Origin: Rheinheimera sp.
GTDB taxonomy: Bacteria > Pseudomonadota > Gammaproteobacteria > Enterobacterales > Alteromonadaceae
Direction: 5' to 3'
Length of the DNA: 10,000 bases
NCBI RefSeq assembly: GCF_020217005.1
Contig: NZ_JAIWOI010000356.1
Coordinates: 1-10,000, forward strand
Shown here: positions 7,552-10,000 of the stretch, piece by piece
How positions within the stretch are numbered: the stretch's first letter is position 1
How the letters are laid out: each line of letters begins with the position of its first letter
Position numbers and translations under genes: made by a program
The notes under the pieces: generated by a model
The model's database searches: none
What the model was told of the DNA's origin: nothing
What the model saw: only the letters and a program-made list of their open reading frames with translations

Positions 7552-7625
7552 AAAATTGGCAGGATAGACAATTTTCACAGCCGCAGGCTGCTCTTAAGAG
7601 TAGGACACAGGGAAGTGCCGTATGA
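7548..7625 (+). CDS. Putative 25-residue mini-ORF 2 in repeat copy 2
   Basis: A complete short frame, MKNWQDRQFSQPQAALKSRT followed by QGSAV, with 20 of 25 residues identical to mini-ORF 1 (changes N2K, P5Q, V20T, G23S, T24A). GGAGG lies six bases upstream. Its TGA overlaps the gspM ATG (ATGA), so if translated it would hand ribosomes to gspM. The start, KNWQ, weakly resembles the QNWWQ near the GspM N-terminus, so a decayed copy of the gspM start is conceivable, but the match is too short to trust. I recognise no family. Confidence 0.4.
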   Translation: MKNWQDRQFSQPQAALKSRTQGSAV

Positions 7626-8077
7626 AGCAACTGCAAAACTGGTGGCAGTCATTACAAAAACGTGAGCAGCAACTGATGCTGAGCGCAGCGGCAGCTCTAG
7701 TTGTGGCGGCATTCTATTGGTTACTATGGGCACCTTTACATCAAAGTAATCAGACGCAGCAACAGCAGTTGCAACAGGTTCGTCAGCAATTACAGCAAGT
7801 TCGCAGCTTTCCGGCTGTCTCAACCCAAACTAAAGCTCAGGGTAGTCTGACGGATATTATCAGTTCAAGCGCTCGTTCTCATAAAATTCAGGTCAGCCGG
7901 ATGCAGCCACAAAATGAACAGATGCAGGTGATGTTAAATGATATTAGTTTTGATCAGTTACTCACCTGGCTACATGAGTTACAGTATCAGCATCATGTCA
8001 GCATAGTTCAGTTGGATCTGACTGCTGCAGATGCACCTGGTATGGTGCGCGTCCGGCGTCTATTGGTTGAGTCGTAA
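7622..8077 (+). CDS. gspM: Type II secretion assembly-platform protein GspM
   Basis: GspM is a bitopic inner-membrane protein that binds GspL and stabilises it in the assembly platform. The 151-residue length is near the family norm. A short cytoplasmic start with the family-like WW..L..REQ pattern (residues 7-16) leads to a transmembrane segment at about 18-37. A Gln-rich coiled coil follows (about 44-62), containing QLQQVR twice at a spacing of seven residues. The rest is the periplasmic ferredoxin-like domain, with the FDQLLTWLHELQ helix (about 110-121). The ATG overlaps the stop of mini-ORF 2 in the upstream repeat, with only GGAAG as ribosome-binding site. The TAA abuts the gspN ATG with no gap. 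Confidence 0.94.
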   Translation: MKQLQNWWQSLQKREQQLMLSAAAALVVAAFYWLLWAPLHQSNQTQQQQLQQVRQQLQQVRSFPAVSTQTKAQGSLTDIISSSARSHKIQVSRMQPQNEQMQVMLNDISFDQLLTWLHELQYQHHVSIVQLDLTAADAPGMVRVRRLLVES

Positions 8078-8836
8078 ATGAATTATAAGAAGATAATCCC
8101 GGCTGCAATTGGCCTGTATTTAGTATTTCTAGTGGTGTTAGCGCCAGCAGCCTGGTGGTTGAAGCTTGTGGACTTACCATCACAGCTGAAATTAGGCCCT
8201 GTCAGTGGCACGTTATGGCAAGGTCAGGTGCAAGCTGTATCGCTAAATGGTTATGTGTTGCCACAACTGAGCTGGCAACTAAAGCCTTGGGCCTTGTTCA
8301 CAGGCAAGCTGGCTTTGTCACTCGATATAGGTCAGATCCGTCAGCCAACTTTGCCTTATGCCAAAGCTGACCTTGCTTATGGTTTCTCCGGCCTGGAGCT
8401 GAATTCAAGTCAATTACGTTTGCCGGTAGAACCTATCATTCCGTTACTCAAACTACGTTTACCTTTTGAGGTCTCTGCCAGCGGGAATCTGTTGTTGAAT
8501 ATTCAGCATTTCACTATGGGAGCTCCTTGGTGTGAACAACTCGCGGGCAAAGCCAGCTGGCTGGACGCAAAGTTCCTTGCACCTTCAGGCTGGATAGATT
8601 TAAAAGCCTTGGATGCCGGACTGAGCTGTGAACAAGGCCAGCTACAGTTAGTGACTGAACCAGGTAATCCGCTGGCACTCAATGTAACAGCTGTTATTGG
8701 CGAGCAGGGCAAGTACCAACTAAATGGCACCATGAAACCTGATGCCAGTATGCCAAAAGAAGTGCATCAGGCGATGCAATATGTCAGCAGACCTGACGCT
8801 GAGGGGCGTTTTACTTTGAAGTTGCAGAGCCGTTAG
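8078..8836 (+). CDS. gspN: Type II secretion accessory protein GspN
   Basis: GspN is an accessory T2SS protein present only in some systems; its precise role is not settled. The 252-residue length is typical. An N-terminal hydrophobic segment (about 7-27) acts as membrane anchor, followed by the family motif GPVSGTLWQGQ (about 41-51) and a beta-rich periplasmic domain. Two cysteines (155 and 185, approximate) could form a disulfide. It starts immediately after the gspM stop and is the last gene of the operon; the next gene is on the other strand. No gspO follows, unlike some T2SS operons. Confidence 0.93.
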   Translation: MNYKKIIPAAIGLYLVFLVVLAPAAWWLKLVDLPSQLKLGPVSGTLWQGQVQAVSLNGYVLPQLSWQLKPWALFTGKLALSLDIGQIRQPTLPYAKADLAYGFSGLELNSSQLRLPVEPIIPLLKLRLPFEVSASGNLLLNIQHFTMGAPWCEQLAGKASWLDAKFLAPSGWIDLKALDAGLSCEQGQLQLVTEPGNPLALNVTAVIGEQGKYQLNGTMKPDASMPKEVHQAMQYVSRPDAEGRFTLKLQSR

Positions 8837-8877
8837 CACTCACTTTAGGGCGCCATTTTTGGGCTGGTAGTCTTTGA

Positions 8878-8909
8878 CCCCAGTCGGGTATTCACCTCTG
8901 TGATTGGGG
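8878..8909. terminator. Possible hairpin between convergent gspN and yrfG
   Basis: CCCCAGTC (8878-8885) can pair with GATTGGGG (8902-8909), including one G-T pair, and the loop holds a smaller GGT/ACC pairing. It lies in the 102-base gap between two convergent genes, where a terminator is expected. No clear T-run follows on either strand, so a classical intrinsic terminator is not supported. Confidence 0.3.
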
Positions 8910-8938
8910 CTTCGTTCATTGATTGCCAGCTTATAACT

Positions 8939-9616
8939 TCAATGAATGACCGGATTTTCCTTTATATCCGGCAGTAACTCAGAATAATCTTCTATAGATA
9001 GAAACTCAGTGATAGTCCGGCTTGGTTTCTGGCTGTCCGGATTGGCCACAGCTAACAAATGAGCTATACCAAAACGTTGAGCTGATTGCAGGATCGGAAG
9101 GCTGTCGTCGACGAATAAAGTGCGTTCAGGGTCAAAGCCAAAACGTCGTTGCAGCTGCTGCCACAATTCCTGCTGTTCTTTAGTGACACCAAATTCATGA
9201 GTTGATACCAGGGTATCAATGTATTGGGCAAGCTCAGTCCGTTCTATTTTTAATGACAGCGAATCCGGGTGGGCGTTGGTCACCAGTATCACTTTTCGGC
9301 CTGAATTTTTTAATGCTGTCAGAAAAGCCGGAGTGTCAGCACGCATCTTAATTTTGTCCATCACTTCACGCTTTAGCTCTGTGATAGGCAAAGATAGTCT
9401 TTGGGTCCAGTAATCCAGACAATACCATTCTATTTTGCCATTGAGCTCGTGATACTCTGCCTCCAGTTGTTGCTTGGCCTCATTTATGCTGATGCCGCTG
9501 ATCTCAGCCCAACGTTTCGGCAAATGTTCCAGCCAGAAGTAGTTGTCGAAGTGTAAATCCAGCAAAGTACCATCCATATCCAATAAAACGGTATCAATTT
9601 GTCTCCAGTCCAGCAT
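8939..9616 (-). CDS. yrfG: HAD-family GMP/IMP nucleotidase, YrfG type
   Basis: A haloacid dehalogenase-superfamily hydrolase; E. coli YrfG dephosphorylates purine nucleoside monophosphates such as GMP and IMP, and this is the likely activity. It has 225 residues, close to the E. coli length. Motif I is DMDGTLLDL, with nucleophile Asp13 and Asp15; motif II is the Thr in VTNAHPD (about 112-118); motif III is probably Lys146; motif IV is FVDDS, with Asp170 and Asp171. YrfG-specific stretches DNYFW (24-28) and WYCLDYW (64-70) make the subfamily call firm. It is cytoplasmic. It converges on gspN and diverges from nudE with 61 bases between starts. It has no evident role in secretion; its position next to gsp and nudE looks like shared neighbourhood only. 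Confidence 0.93.
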   Translation of the reverse strand: MLDWRQIDTVLLDMDGTLLDLHFDNYFWLEHLPKRWAEISGISINEAKQQLEAEYHELNGKIEWYCLDYWTQRLSLPITELKREVMDKIKMRADTPAFLTALKNSGRKVILVTNAHPDSLSLKIERTELAQYIDTLVSTHEFGVTKEQQELWQQLQRRFGFDPERTLFVDDSLPILQSAQRFGIAHLLAVANPDSQKPSRTITEFLSIEDYSELLPDIKENPVIH

Positions 9617-9677
9617 AGGTTTTTCCAGCTAATCCATTTATAGTAAGGCGATGGCCCATTGTAGCAGAGGCAGTTTT
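9617..9677. promoter_or_regulatory. Divergent promoter region yrfG / nudE
   Basis: Both genes must be transcribed outward from this 61-base gap or from inside the neighbouring gene. A -10-like TATAAA on the - strand (complement of 9637-9642) would suit yrfG, and an overlapping TATAGT on the + strand (9639-9644) could serve nudE. No convincing -35 box was found for either. The nudE ribosome-binding site AGAGG (9666-9670) lies seven bases before its ATG. Confidence 0.35.
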
Positions 9678-10000
9678 ATGACGCAGCGCGACGGCGACAA
9701 AGAAAAACCGCAGATTTTAGATCAAAAACTGGTCGCTGAAAGTCGGTTGTTTAAAATTGAACAGTTGGATTTGCAGTTCAGTAATGGTGAAAAACGTACC
9801 TACGAACGGATGAAAGGCGGCAGCCGTGGGGCTGTGATGGTGGTTGCCTGTCCTGATCCACATCGCTTTTACTTGATCCGCGAATATTGTGCCGGCACAC
9901 ACGATTATCAGTTGGGATTTCCAAAAGGGCTGATTGACCCGGGCGAATCTGTCACTGAAGCTGCAAATCGTGAACTACAGGAAGAAATTGGTTTTAAAGC
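9678..10000 (+). CDS. nudE: NudE-type Nudix hydrolase (ADP compounds hydrolase), 5' part
   Basis: NudE hydrolyses ADP-linked compounds such as ADP-ribose, NADH and Ap3A. The frame starts at ATG 9678 and stays open to the window edge, giving 107 complete codons of an expected 180-190. The N-terminal region has the NudE-like pattern VAESRLFKIEQLDLQFSNG (residues 19-37) and YERMKGGSRGAVMVV (42-56). The complete Nudix signature G-x5-E-x7-REL-x-EE-x-GF occupies residues 84-106, with the metal-binding REL.EE glutamates intact. A good ribosome-binding site, AGAGG, is seven bases upstream. By comparison with related gammaproteobacteria, cysQ may follow, but that is outside the window. Confidence 0.93.
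   Translation, partial: MTQRDGDKEKPQILDQKLVAESRLFKIEQLDLQFSNGEKRTYERMKGGSRGAVMVVACPDPHRFYLIREYCAGTHDYQLGFPKGLIDPGESVTEAANRELQEEIGFK

Larger units (their letters stand above)
7474..7621 (+). repeat. Tandem pair of 74-bp direct repeats between gspL and gspM
   Basis: Two head-to-tail copies, 7474-7547 and 7548-7621, fill the whole gap between gspL and gspM. They differ at 6 of 74 positions; a central core of 43 bases (7488-7530 and 7562-7604) is identical and all differences lie in the flanks. GTATGAA occurs at both edges and at the junction (7472, 7546, 7620). Each copy contains a perfect 5-bp hairpin CAGCC-gca-GGCTG and the 10-base palindrome CTCTTAAGAG. Each also ends in a purine-rich Shine-Dalgarno-like tract six bases before the next ATG. 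Because 74 is not a multiple of 3, each copy shifts the frame, and the ATGA overlap is rebuilt at each junction. The origin is unknown; a local duplication or an inserted dispersed repeat are both possible. Confidence 0.95.

Noticed and set aside
7474..7621. Possible CRISPR-like array at the repeats
   Set aside because: Only two copies, directly adjacent with no spacers, and 74 bp long; no cas genes.
8155..8370. 71-codon + strand frame inside gspN
   Set aside because: Overlaps GspN in another frame, including its GTLW.G motif region; no independent evidence.
8837..8938. Small gene or RNA in the gspN-yrfG gap
   Set aside because: Only about 100 bases between convergent stops; apart from a weak hairpin nothing is seen.

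Overview
The window is almost entirely a type II secretion system (T2SS, general secretory pathway) operon on the + strand. It opens inside gspD and continues, in canonical order, through gspE, F, G, H, I, J, K, L, M and N. Beyond a short intergenic gap lies a convergent gene on the - strand for a HAD-family nucleotidase of the YrfG type. Divergent from that, running off the right edge, is the start of a NudE-type Nudix hydrolase. The gene content, moderate GC by eye, and the gsp-yrfG-nudE neighbourhood fit a gammaproteobacterium of the Alteromonadales/Chromatiales kind (for example near Rheinheimera or Shewanella). The genus is an inference from family resemblance, not a database result.

Layout: 1-537 gspD 3' end (outer-membrane secretin); 537-2042 gspE (ATPase); 2042-3262 gspF (inner-membrane platform); 3265-5310 gspG, H, I and J (major and minor pseudopilins); 5310-6290 gspK (large tip pseudopilin); 6287-7477 gspL (assembly platform); 7474-7621 a tandem pair of 74-bp repeats; 7622-8077 gspM; 8078-8836 gspN; 8837-8938 convergent gap with a possible hairpin; 8939-9616 yrfG (-); 9617-9677 divergent promoter gap; 9678-10000 nudE 5' part. 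The gsp genes abut or overlap by a few bases throughout (TAATG, TAGTG, ATGA and GTGA junctions), so they look like one translationally coupled transcript. No internal promoter or terminator was recognised. gspC would be expected just left of the window. No prepilin peptidase gene (gspO/pilD) is present here, and the five pseudopilins need one encoded elsewhere.

Together the genes describe a full T2SS. GspE powers assembly through GspL, GspM and GspF; GspG forms the pseudopilus shaft with GspH, I, J and K at its tip; the secretin GspD is the outer-membrane exit; GspN is an accessory protein.

The one clearly unusual element is between gspL and gspM, where other junctions in this operon are a few bases wide. 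Two direct 74-bp repeats (6 differences) each encode a 25-residue mini-ORF. The chain gspL - mini-ORF1 - mini-ORF2 - gspM is linked by three successive ATGA stop/start overlaps. The rest of the window is conventional apart from a highly charged low-complexity segment in GspH. No novel multi-gene system was found.
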